Positions 49,869 to 56,521 of a DNA stretch of 64,000 nucleotides are shown piece by piece; the first letter of the stretch is position 1, and the number at the start of each line of letters is the position of its first letter. The translations under genes were made by a program, and so were the position numbers. Location of the stretch: assembly GCA_023442775.1 (NCBI GenBank), contig JAEZXH010000019.1:62001-126000 (forward strand). Reading direction: 5' to 3'. The notes under the pieces are model-generated. The model ran no database searches. It had not been told where the DNA came from and was given only the letters and a program-made list of their open reading frames with translations. This stretch comes from Bacillota bacterium (GTDB taxonomy: Bacteria; Bacillota; Clostridia; Tissierellales; Peptoniphilaceae).

Positions 49869-51318
49869 CGTCTCGCTCCTTTCCTCGCAAACTCTCTTCC
49901 ACGATGAGGGCCCGGGCGTTGGCCTCGTAGTCGCCTCCCGTGAGTTCAATGGTCTCCCGAGAGCGGGTGGAGAATCCTTCCTCCACGCGCCTTGCCGCGG
50001 CGTTGACCTCTTTTAATGGGTCAATCTGTCCCGGCGTCGGCCCCGCCCACTCACAGCGCAGGTAATTCTTGCGCTGCCTCGGGTCGGTGAAAAACCCGGG
50101 AGCGTCAATCCGACCCCGTCCCACCGCCTCGCGCATCCACGCTTCGTAGACCGGGGCGCAGAAGTCGCTCACCAGTGCCTCGCGCTTCATCCGAAACATC
50201 TTCCAGGCCTCGAGAAGTGCCGCCCGTGAGGCGGAATAGGAGCTCGTAAACTGCTTTAAGAGAAGCTCCTGGGGAATCTCAAGGGCCGCGCCGATTTGCC
50301 GACTCATGGCGAGGACGAAGCCGTCAAAGTTGGCATTTGGCCGGTTCGTCGTCGCCTCCCGAATCGTCTCCCCGGGCTCCAGCCCCACAATGGAGCCATA
50401 GCCCAGTTCAATGGCGTTTTCGTCCGCGTCGAGTCGTGCCTCTTCGGGGATGCTCTCCCCGAAGAGTGGCTCCATCGGGTCGAGGTTCGCCTCGGGACTT
50501 CGTTCGATGAAGACGGTGAACATGGCATTGACCACCGCCGCCATGAGTTCCGCTTCCGTGTAGCGACCCAGTTGCTTCAGAGGCTCAATCACCGAGGCGA
50601 GAAGGGGAACGCCTCGGAGTTGTCCCGGCCGTTCCGCCTCCATGACGTGGAGGATATTCGGGCACCCCGTCTTGTCATAGGCGGGGATTTTGCGCCGCTT
50701 CGGGGCCACCATCTTCCCCTTCGGGTGGGACTCGTAGACGTAGTAGGCCACGGGTTCGCCGAAGCGCCCCCGGAGGATGCCCCCGTCCTCGTCGAGGAGC
50801 TCCCCGCCGACGTAGTCCGCCTCGAGGACTTGGAGGCAAAGCTGGTAGGGCCCGCCCCGGTCGATCATCGGCAAGAGAACAAAGACCTCCCCGCTCATGA
50901 GCTGGGACAAAAACACCAGCTGTTGGAGTTCGTAAAAGGTGTTCATCCGAAGGGCATCGCAGTCCTTCGACGTGCTCCAGAGCAAAAACTCCTCTTCCAT
51001 CTCCCGCTCCAAGGCCCTTGCCTTTTCCGAGCTCATCCCGAGGGCCTTTTCGTCGAGGCGAGGCTTCACCTTGAGCCCCGCCCCCACCACGTTGGTGCGC
51101 ATGGTTTTGAGCGCCCCGGTGGCCATCGCCGCGCCTCCCATGTAGAGGTCGCGACTTCTCTCACGAAGAAGGGGGAGGTTGTCCTCGATGTCCTCCTTGG
51201 GGCTTCCCCCTTCAGAAATCCACCCCACGAGGCCCTTTTTCGTCCGGTTGGCCCCGTGGTTGCCATAGCCCGAGGCGAAGACCCGCCCCAGGCGCGAGAA
51301 AAAATCCCGTCGTTTCAT
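49834..51318 (-). CDS. Portal protein B (lambda type)
   Basis: A 494-residue lambda portal family protein: ARSRDLYMGG-like segment near residue 55, MRTNVVGAGLKVKPRLDE, FVLLPMIDRGG and the SSYSASRAALLEAWKMFRMK motif near 370. It forms the dodecameric DNA channel. The ATG at 51318 lies five bases after GGAGG. Confidence 0.93.
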   Translation of the reverse strand: MKRRDFFSRLGRVFASGYGNHGANRTKKGLVGWISEGGSPKEDIEDNLPLLRERSRDLYMGGAAMATGALKTMRTNVVGAGLKVKPRLDEKALGMSSEKARALEREMEEEFLLWSTSKDCDALRMNTFYELQQLVFLSQLMSGEVFVLLPMIDRGGPYQLCLQVLEADYVGGELLDEDGGILRGRFGEPVAYYVYESHPKGKMVAPKRRKIPAYDKTGCPNILHVMEAERPGQLRGVPLLASVIEPLKQLGRYTEAELMAAVVNAMFTVFIERSPEANLDPMEPLFGESIPEEARLDADENAIELGYGSIVGLEPGETIREATTNRPNANFDGFVLAMSRQIGAALEIPQELLLKQFTSSYSASRAALLEAWKMFRMKREALVSDFCAPVYEAWMREAVGRGRIDAPGFFTDPRQRKNYLRCEWAGPTPGQIDPLKEVNAAARRVEEGFSTRSRETIELTGGDYEANARALIVEESLRGKERDDEENLSEGARG

Positions 51319-51327
51319 GCTCACCTC

Positions 51328-51558
51328 CTAGAGGTCCCGCGGCGTGATGCGCATCGTCTTCTTCACCCGTCGCCCACCGGAGAGAATCACCGCGAGGCGA
51401 TTCTCCCAGTAACGCAAGAGCTTCGAAATCTCATCAAGATCTGCTCGGCGCAGTTCCCGGGAGCCGATTTTGTAACTCTTTCCGCTGATGAGAATTGCCC
51501 GCTGAGCCTCTAGAAGCTCCCCAATCCTCTCCCGCACAAATTCTTCGGTATAGATCAC
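51328..51558 (-). CDS. Head-tail connector gpW
   Basis: A 76-residue gpW-like protein (RIGELLEAQRAILISGKSYK, IGSRELRRADLDEISKLLRY) that closes the portal after packaging. Place between terminase and portal is as in lambda. Confidence 0.88.
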   Translation of the reverse strand: MIYTEEFVRERIGELLEAQRAILISGKSYKIGSRELRRADLDEISKLLRYWENRLAVILSGGRRVKKTMRITPRDL

Positions 51559-51559
51559 A

Positions 51560-53773
51560 TTACACCCCCTTCGAGATGAGCCCTCGTCGCCTCTTGCGCC
51601 GACTCACGCGCTCCACGTCGCCGCCAATCATCTTGGCGAGGGTCTCAAAATCTGGGTTTAGAATCTCCATCGCTGCCGTGGCGTAGTTTCTGCAGTCCAA
51701 GGGCTCGTTTCTCACCCCTGGGCGCACCTCCCACGTCACAACCGCTCGCCCCTTCTTCTTCACCACCCGCCGCGTCTCCGAGGTCAGTCCCTCGAAAAAG
51801 AGCTGGGTGTATCCCGACTCGGGGTTGATGGGGAAATGGCAATACCCGGGGCCGACGAACTCCTGTTTCAGTCGCCCCATCAGGGCGCTCTTCAAGGCGT
51901 CCACCCCGAGGTGGTAGAGTTTTGCCCGCATGGGCCCGACGACACTTGGCCGACTCACCACCGGCACCCCAGTGCCCCCCTTCCCCTTGATGGAGAAGAC
52001 GAGGCGGTGCTCTCTCGCCTTCGTAAACCGGTAGACCTCAGTGGTACAATGGCCCCCGGAGTCGACGCAGGCGGCACTGATGTGAAGCGTCGTCCCATCT
52101 TGGCGCGAAAAGCCCCGGAGGAGAAAGGCGTCGAGCTTCTCCCAGACCCCCTTCTCCCGCGGGTCGCCGTGGAAGACCCGGTAGGCGATGCCCCAACTCT
52201 CCCGACCAAGGCCCCAGCCCACCACTTCCACCTCGAGGCGGTCGTCTTGGGTGTCCACCCCGGCGGTCAAGAGCACCGCCCCGTCGGGGACCTCCGCGTC
52301 GTAGCGCTCCCTGCGCTTTAACACGTAGTCATAGGAGACCTCCGTGGGAATCTCCCAGCTCTCCCCGAGGCTCGTGTTGACGAAGACTTGCAAGTCCTCG
52401 GGGCGGTGGCGCATCTCCAAGAAGTCGTCCACCACCTCCCGCCACCTCTTCCAGGGGCTCGCCAACTCGTTTAAGTGAAACCCCCGCTTCTTTGGGTTTT
52501 GGGCACTTGCCTCCCACCGTCCGGGCTGACGCTTCCACGAAAACTCCTCGAACTCTTCCCCACAGTGGGCGCACTCCATGGTCACCGGCCTCGTGGCGTC
52601 GTCGGGATTGAAGTGAATCGCCGCCCAGGTGTAGGGCTGGTAGTGGCCACAGTTGGGACACGCCACGGTCCACTCCTCCCGAGAACTCGTCAAAAACTCC
52701 TGCTCGATGCGGCTCGCCCCCTTCACCGTCGGGGTGGAGACGAGGACAATCTTCCGGTTCCAGAAGGTGTTCGCCCGCTTAATGGCCAAGTGAATCGGGT
52801 CCCCTTCGTTGCCCGCACTCATCGGGAAGCGGTCCACCTCGTCGGCCAAGATGATCCGCGCCGAACGGGAAGCAAGTGCCGCGGGAGAGTTCGCCCCGGA
52901 AATCTGAAGGGTCCCCCCGGGAAACTCCTTGCGCCCGATGCTGTTTCTCGTGTCCCTGCCCTTGGTGATGACCAGCTCCGAGAGAATTGGGGTGTCCCTA
53001 AGCATGGTTTGCACCCGGTCCTTCGAGAAGGTCTCCGCCATGTCCTGGGTCGGTTGGAACACCAGCATGCTCGACGGGTCTTGGCTCATAAAATAGCCTA
53101 CAGTGTTTAAGAGGACTTCCGTGTTGTGGGTGGGGTAGCAATTCTCCCCGCAGAGGTAGAGGTGGCTCTTGTCGTCGACTTGGATGCATCGCACCGGCCG
53201 GGAAGGCACCTCGTAAATCGCCGAAATAAACCGCTCTTCCGCCGTCTCGCCATCATCTGCCACGAGAAAGAGCCGTCCCTCGTAGGCGAGAATCTCCAGG
53301 GCACTGACCTCGTCGGTCTCCCCCTCTTCCGTTACCACTCGCCAGAGGTGCTCACCGTCGCAGACCACCTCGCCCCCGTCGGAGAACTCGAGGCAAAAAC
53401 ACCGCCGCCCCTCCATGATGGAGGAGACGAAGACCACCTCCGTCTCCCTTCGTCCAAGAGAATAGACCACGTCGCCGACGGCAATGTCTCCCATGGTGCG
53501 CCAGCCCTCGGTGGTGAGAATCGGCGTCGCCACGTCGAGGGCTTTTCCCACCTGGGCGCTCGTCATCAACACCACCGTCTCCACGCTTCTGTCCGAGATG
53601 GCGTCCATAATCCCCTTCTGGTAGGGGGCCCGGCTCGTGCGCCACCTGCCCGGCTCCGCACTTGTCTCCCGGGAGAGCATCCGGTAGTTGTCCGCCCAAT
53701 CGCTCATGGAGAGGCGTTTCGGCGGCCGGAGCACCCCCATAATCTCCGAAAAGAGTTCCTCAGTCTTTCCCAC
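51560..53773 (-). CDS. Terminase large subunit GpA interrupted by an intein
   Basis: A 737-residue precursor; without the 140-residue intein the mature protein is 597 residues, the usual GpA length. The Walker A loop SAQVGK-T is split between Lys and Thr. LADEVDRFP is the likely Walker B site, two CxxC pairs (CPNCG, CAHCG) resemble the GpA zinc motif, and GVDTQDDRLEVEVVGWG begins the nuclease domain. It cuts and pumps phage DNA into the head. The GTG at 53773 overlaps the small-subunit gene by 14 bases; its ribosome site is GGGGG. Confidence 0.93.
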   Translation of the reverse strand: MGKTEELFSEIMGVLRPPKRLSMSDWADNYRMLSRETSAEPGRWRTSRAPYQKGIMDAISDRSVETVVLMTSAQVGKALDVATPILTTEGWRTMGDIAVGDVVYSLGRRETEVVFVSSIMEGRRCFCLEFSDGGEVVCDGEHLWRVVTEEGETDEVSALEILAYEGRLFLVADDGETAEERFISAIYEVPSRPVRCIQVDDKSHLYLCGENCYPTHNTEVLLNTVGYFMSQDPSSMLVFQPTQDMAETFSKDRVQTMLRDTPILSELVITKGRDTRNSIGRKEFPGGTLQISGANSPAALASRSARIILADEVDRFPMSAGNEGDPIHLAIKRANTFWNRKIVLVSTPTVKGASRIEQEFLTSSREEWTVACPNCGHYQPYTWAAIHFNPDDATRPVTMECAHCGEEFEEFSWKRQPGRWEASAQNPKKRGFHLNELASPWKRWREVVDDFLEMRHRPEDLQVFVNTSLGESWEIPTEVSYDYVLKRRERYDAEVPDGAVLLTAGVDTQDDRLEVEVVGWGLGRESWGIAYRVFHGDPREKGVWEKLDAFLLRGFSRQDGTTLHISAACVDSGGHCTTEVYRFTKAREHRLVFSIKGKGGTGVPVVSRPSVVGPMRAKLYHLGVDALKSALMGRLKQEFVGPGYCHFPINPESGYTQLFFEGLTSETRRVVKKKGRAVVTWEVRPGVRNEPLDCRNYATAAMEILNPDFETLAKMIGGDVERVSRRKRRRGLISKGV
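53123..53542 (-). other. Class 3 mini-intein in terminase Walker A
   Basis: 140 residues from ALDVATPILTTEGW to CYPTHN, followed by Thr of the host protein. Block A is plain (GDIAVGDVVY). The first residue is Ala, not Cys or Ser. Block B has His65 and Trp67 (CDGEHLW), block F Cys119 (VRCIQVDDKSHLYLCG) and block G Thr138-His139-Asn140. Trp at B:12, Cys at F:4 and Thr at G:5 are the W-C-T set of class 3 inteins, which splice through the block F cysteine. It is too short for a homing endonuclease, and I see no DOD or HNH motif. Confidence 0.92.
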
Positions 53774-54344
53774 GGCCACCCCCTTTCTTCTTCGAGGTCT
53801 TGCGCATCTCCTCCACGGTCTCGAGAATCGCCTCGTCCACCATGGTCTCCGATTGAAACATCTCCGGCGCGTATTCCGAGAGCTCCGAGAGAGCTCCGAA
53901 AATCTCCTCTTCGACAATCCCCTGAATTGACGCCTCGTCGGTGTAGGCAATGGCCTTCGGGGCCACCTTCGTGGGAATGGAGAGAAGGCGCGCCCGCACC
54001 GTGGCAAGCATCTGTTCCATCACCCGCTTGACCTCTTCGGCGCGGTGAAAAGTCCCCATCATCTCCCCGAGGACGAGTTCTGCACGCATCCGCTTCGCCC
54101 GCTCGTGGAGGGCCTTCTCCTCTTCAAAGACCACCGGCCCGTCGCTTTGGGCCTCCTTCTTCGTCTTGAGGTGCAACACATAGGCCTTGATCGTCGGGGC
54201 GAGTTCGTAGGAGCCCGCCTCGGTCTTCGGGATCACCCCCGCCTGAGCGAGGTTTCGCACCTGGCGGTCCGAAAGGCCAATGAGATCCCCAATGACCCGC
54301 GCCGGCACCACCACTCCGTCCACAGTTCCCACGCGCTTGCCCAT
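53760..54344 (-). CDS. Terminase small subunit (Nu1-like)
   Basis: A 194-residue DNA-binding subunit. An N-terminal winged helix-turn-helix reads VIGDLIGLSDRQVRNLAQAG, followed by EEEKALHERAKRMRAELVLG and a helical region like phage terminase small subunits of the Nu1 type. It should recognise the cos or pac site, for which repeats lie just upstream. AAAGGAGG precedes the ATG. Confidence 0.87.
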   Translation of the reverse strand: MGKRVGTVDGVVVPARVIGDLIGLSDRQVRNLAQAGVIPKTEAGSYELAPTIKAYVLHLKTKKEAQSDGPVVFEEEKALHERAKRMRAELVLGEMMGTFHRAEEVKRVMEQMLATVRARLLSIPTKVAPKAIAYTDEASIQGIVEEEIFGALSELSEYAPEMFQSETMVDEAILETVEEMRKTSKKKGGGRGKD

Positions 54345-54527
54345 CGCCTCACCTCCTTTGTCCTCTCCTCATCCGTCAATCCCGGAGCACCTGCCCCAGA
54401 GGCCTCCTATTTCGCCCTGAGAGCCCTTCTTTTCCTTTGGGCATATCCTTATATCCCCTCGAGGAAAAATTCGCCTCTCGTGGTAATTTACGGCCCATTT
54501 TTTGCATCTGTCCCCTTCGTGTCCTTC

Positions 54528-54549
54528 GCCTCTTCGTCCCCATTTGGGG
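54528..54549. repeat. 22-base direct repeat, copy 1
   Basis: GCCTCTTCGTCC followed by CCATTTGGGG, with CCCCA/TGGGG arms. Identical copies lie 93 and 228 bases to the right. Confidence 0.85.
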
Positions 54550-54620
54550 GACCCTTCACACCGTTGCCCCTCGTCAAGGAAGGCACGCCATCCCCGCAAG
54601 GCCATGGGGGACACATTCCT

Positions 54621-54642
54621 GCCTCTTCGTCCCCATTTGGGG
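54621..54642. repeat. 22-base direct repeat, copy 2
   Basis: Identical to the copy at 54528. The bases after it (AA) are shared with copy 3. Confidence 0.85.
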
Positions 54643-54755
54643 AACTCTTGGCCCGTTTTAGGGAGTTCTCGGCACGATCCCCCGCCATCGAGAGGGTTCC
54701 TCTCTTCTCGAGGTGTGGAAGGAGCGTTCCCCAAGAGGCGAAACACCCCCGGGTC

Positions 54756-54777
54756 GCCTCTTCGTCCCCATTTGGGG
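54756..54777. repeat. 22-base direct repeat, copy 3
   Basis: Identical to the copy at 54528. Three spaced copies upstream of the small terminase gene recall R1-R3 of lambda cosB. Confidence 0.85.
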
Positions 54778-55164
54778 AAGTCATCGACCTTTTTGCGACG
54801 TGTTCCTCCAATTTTCGAGGCTCTTCGCCCCTTCGACCTCGTCTTTTACCTTCTCGAGGGGTCTTCTCCCCCTCTTTTGCATTCTCGTGGGGCCTTTGCC
54901 CTCGTGTTTTGCAATCTCCTAGGGCCTTTGACCTCGTGGCTTGCCTTCTCGAGGAGTCTTTTCTCTCCTCCGAGGTCGTCTTTTCGCATCTCGAGGCCAT
55001 ATTTCTCGGTGAGTTTTCCCTTTTCCTTTAAATGCTAGGAAATTCACCGATTTTCCCCTATGCCTAGACCCCGCCCGGGCCTCACCGGACCCGCGGACGC
55101 TCATGTCCCCAGAAGGACCCGTGCCCCTTTTCTCCAGCATAGCCCAACACCATGCCCTAAAAGG

Positions 55165-55201
55165 TGCCAAGTTTCTGCCAATCCTGCCAAGTTTCTGCCA
55201 A
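55165..55201. repeat. Four TTGGCA boxes (TGCCAA on plus strand)
   Basis: Two 17-base copies of TGCCAAGTTTCTGCCAA, three bases apart, place four TGCCAA boxes at steps of 11, 9 and 11 bases. They lie just past the terminator of the peptide cassette and before the packaging region. A similar set occurs at 57518. Confidence 0.75.
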
Positions 55202-55202
55202 C

Positions 55203-55232
55203 AAAAAAAAGACCCGCCCTCTAGGGGCGAGC
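55203..55232 (-). terminator. Terminator of peptide cassette A
   Basis: CTCGCCC and GGGCGGG arms with an eight-T tail on the minus strand; the stop codon of the gene lies in the loop. Closely similar terminators end cassette B (55867) and the methylase (56480). Confidence 0.88.
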
Positions 55233-55424
55233 CTCTTCCTCTAAAAGCTTCTCACGCTCCGCCATCAGTTGGCGCAACTCCTCCAGCTCCTCATGGGTTG
55301 CATGGGCACGGATAAAGAGGCGGGCCGTTCTCAGATACCGGCCGTGGCGCGCTTGCTCCGGGTTCTTCTTTTCCCAATTGCGGGAGGCCCGTCGTTGGGC
55401 CTCGCTCGTCTTCTCTTCAGCCAT
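55221..55424 (-). CDS. Small basic phage protein, paralogue 2 of 3
   Basis: A 67-residue protein: RRASRNWEKKNPEQARHGRY, RTARLFIRAHAT and EELEELRQLMAEREKLLEEE. The basic first half and acidic helical second half match copies at 30.0 and 55.9 kb. The ATG at 55424 shares bases with the stop of the 41-residue peptide (TAATG) and has GGAGG ahead, so the two are translated together. Function unknown. Confidence 0.75.
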   Translation of the reverse strand: MAEEKTSEAQRRASRNWEKKNPEQARHGRYLRTARLFIRAHATHEELEELRQLMAEREKLLEEEARP

Positions 55425-55549
55425 TATTTTTCCCTCCAACGCTTGACCCGCTCGATAAACGACCAGACCCCATTGAGTACACTCACCACGAGGAGAATCG
55501 CAACGAGTACGGCTTGATAGCCTTCGAATGTGATGGACATACGCTTCAT
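55424..55549 (-). CDS. Tiny membrane peptide, cassette A second gene
   Basis: A 41-residue peptide with a hydrophobic middle (AVLVAILLVVSVLNGVW) and a basic end (FIERVKRWREK). It has no good ribosome site, so it may depend on read-through from the gene before it. Its start region is overlapped by a plus-strand promoter. Holin-like or toxin-like by shape only. Confidence 0.6.
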   Translation of the reverse strand: MKRMSITFEGYQAVLVAILLVVSVLNGVWSFIERVKRWREK

Positions 55550-55562
55550 GAACCGTTATACT
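55534..55562 (+). promoter_or_regulatory. Antisense promoter in cassette A
   Basis: TGGACA, 17 bases, TATACT on the plus strand. Transcription would enter the GC hairpin after the 37-residue peptide gene and run antisense through it to a terminator at 55732-55759. Confidence 0.65.
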
Positions 55563-55598
55563 TGAGATAGGAGAGGGGGGCGGAGGTGCCCCCGCCCT

Positions 55599-55712
55599 TT
55601 AGTGCTTGAAACGCTTCACGATGCGCTCAATGAATTGAATGCAAGTTTCAATCACTGCAACCACCGTGAACACGCTCCAGATAGCGCCAACCATCTCAAG
55701 AATCGTGTTCAT
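55599..55712 (-). CDS. Tiny membrane peptide, cassette A first gene
   Basis: A 37-residue peptide: a hydrophobic span (MVGAIWSVFTVVAVIETCI) and a basic tail (ERIVKRFKH). The ribosome site AAGGAGGTG is near perfect and the promoter strong, so it should be well expressed when not repressed. A GC hairpin follows the stop. A convergent antisense promoter lies beyond. This layout is that of type I toxins; no homologue is recognised. Confidence 0.7.
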   Translation of the reverse strand: MNTILEMVGAIWSVFTVVAVIETCIQFIERIVKRFKH

Positions 55713-55731
55713 GTTTTTCACCTCCTTCCAT

Positions 55732-55759
55732 GGTCAGGGTTTTCCTTGACCATGTTTTT
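55732..55759 (+). terminator. Probable terminator of cassette A antisense RNA
   Basis: GGTCA and TGACC arms (with inner GG/CC) followed by a T run on the plus strand. On the minus strand the same bases form a hairpin at the 5' end of the peptide mRNA. Confidence 0.6.
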
Positions 55760-55788
55760 ATTATAACGCCTTCGTTATATTTTTGCAA
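55760..55788 (-). promoter_or_regulatory. Promoter and operator of cassette A
   Basis: TTGCAA, 17 bases, TATAAT on the minus strand. An inverted repeat TATAACG/CGTTATA (55762-55779) overlaps the -10 and suggests a repressor site. Confidence 0.75.
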
Positions 55789-55866
55789 GACTTTTCCCAT
55801 CTTTTCTACAAAAATATTTTCTCTACACCCCGTATGAATACAGGGCTTCAGAACTTTTCCCAACAG

Positions 55867-55892
55867 AAAAAGACCCGCCATCTTGGCGAGTC
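55867..55892 (-). terminator. Terminator of peptide cassette B
   Basis: GACTCGCC and GGCGGGTC arms followed by five T on the minus strand, just after the third basic-protein copy. Confidence 0.85.
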
Positions 55893-55898
55893 CTTCTC

Positions 55899-56096
55899 TT
55901 ACTCTTGTCCCTTTTTCTCCATCTCCTCGAGGGCCTTTTCCCGCTCCTGCATCAGTCCCCGGAACTCCTCCAAGTCCTCCCGGGTGGCGTGCTTCATAAT
56001 AAAGCTCCTCGCCCGTGAGCGATGGGACAGGTAGCGGGTGCGCTCCTTGTTCTTCTCTTGCCATCTCTTGTTGGCTTCTGTTTGCGCCGATCTCAT
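55899..56096 (-). CDS. Small basic phage protein, paralogue 3 of 3
   Basis: A 65-residue protein: EANKRWQEKNKERTRYLSHR, RARSFIMKHATREDLEEFRG and a Glu/Lys-rich end. It is the closest relative of the copy at 30.0 kb. It starts inside the stop of the 29-residue peptide gene (ATGA). Function unknown; the helix pattern would suit a small DNA- or RNA-binding protein. Confidence 0.75.
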   Translation of the reverse strand: MRSAQTEANKRWQEKNKERTRYLSHRSRARSFIMKHATREDLEEFRGLMQEREKALEEMEKKGQE

Positions 56097-56182
56097 CTCT
56101 TGCGCCCCTTCACAAAACGCCACACGTGACGGGTCACGAGAATCATAGCAGTAAGACTCAACAGTTCATAAAATACGCCCAT
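56093..56182 (-). CDS. Tiny membrane peptide, cassette B second gene
   Basis: A 29-residue peptide: MGVFYELLSLTAMILV, then basic TRHVWRFVKGRKR. No good ribosome site is seen. The plus-strand promoter of cassette B covers its start. It resembles the C-terminal part of the 41-residue peptide of cassette A. Confidence 0.55.
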   Translation of the reverse strand: MGVFYELLSLTAMILVTRHVWRFVKGRKR

Positions 56183-56210
56183 TGTCTTTTTTCGTCATGG
56201 ATGATATACT
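56182..56210 (+). promoter_or_regulatory. Antisense promoter in cassette B
   Basis: TTGTCT, 17 bases, TGATATACT (extended -10) on the plus strand. It points into the 31-residue peptide gene from its 3' side, with a CCCCC/GGGGG hairpin right after the expected start. Confidence 0.65.
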
Positions 56211-56239
56211 GAAGCTATCCCCCACGAGGGGGAAGGGGA

Positions 56240-56335
56240 TTACTCCCCCTTCTTCTCATGCATGATTGCGAGAATCACAGCAACGAGGTTCAGAATCGCG
56301 GCAAGCAGTTCCAGAACCGGCTTCAGATCGTTCAT
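56240..56335 (-). CDS. Tiny membrane peptide, cassette B first gene
   Basis: A 31-residue peptide, mostly one hydrophobic helix (VLELLAAILNLVAVILAIM) with a charged end HEKKGE. AAAGGAG lies seven bases ahead of the ATG, and a strong promoter precedes it. A GC hairpin and an antisense promoter follow. Same layout as cassette A. Confidence 0.68.
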   Translation of the reverse strand: MNDLKPVLELLAAILNLVAVILAIMHEKKGE

Positions 56336-56377
56336 GACGTTTCTCCTTTCTAGGTCGTGGGGTTTTCTTACTCTCTT

Positions 56378-56406
56378 ATTATACTACGAGTAGTATTCTC
56401 CCGCAA
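56378..56406 (-). promoter_or_regulatory. Promoter and operator of cassette B
   Basis: TTGCGG, 17 bases, TATAAT on the minus strand. The spacer holds a 16-base palindrome ATACTAC-GA-GTAGTAT (56381-56396), a clear operator candidate. The sequence upstream resembles that before cassette A. Confidence 0.75.
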
Positions 56407-56479
56407 GGGGTTTTCTCTTTTTTCTACAAAATATTTTCGCCTCTATCCCGCATAAACACTTAGTTTAGACGTTCCCACT

Positions 56480-56504
56480 AAAAAAGCCCGCCCCCTCGGC
56501 GAGC
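56480..56504 (-). terminator. Terminator after the methylase gene
   Basis: GCTCGCC and GGCGGGC arms with six T on the minus strand. Confidence 0.87.
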
Positions 56505-56521
56505 CATTTTTTATTTCCCGA

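Larger units (their letters stand above)
54350..55164. other. Non-coding cos/pac-like region
   Basis: About 800 bases upstream of the terminase genes. The frames here are open on both strands but lack ribosome sites and known domains, and their composition is odd. It holds three exact 22-base direct repeats and, at about 54,830-54,990, a run of degenerate repeats of roughly 30-35 bases around CTTCTCGAGG and GGGCCTTTG. In lambda the cos site with three terminase-binding repeats lies at this place; I infer a packaging site. Confidence 0.5.

Noticed and set aside
53123..53542. Reading the terminase insert as an extra natural domain or a pseudogene frame
   Set aside because: The insert sits exactly inside the P-loop, keeps the frame, and shows intein blocks A, B, F and G with His-Asn end; removal restores the normal motif and length.
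54528..54777. CRISPR array
   Set aside because: Only three repeats with unequal spacers of 71 and 113 bases and no cas gene; the place fits a packaging site.
54045..55031. 328-codon plus-strand frame across the terminase-upstream region
   Set aside because: It begins opposite the small terminase gene, has low-complexity Ser/Pro/Phe-rich sequence and no ribosome site.
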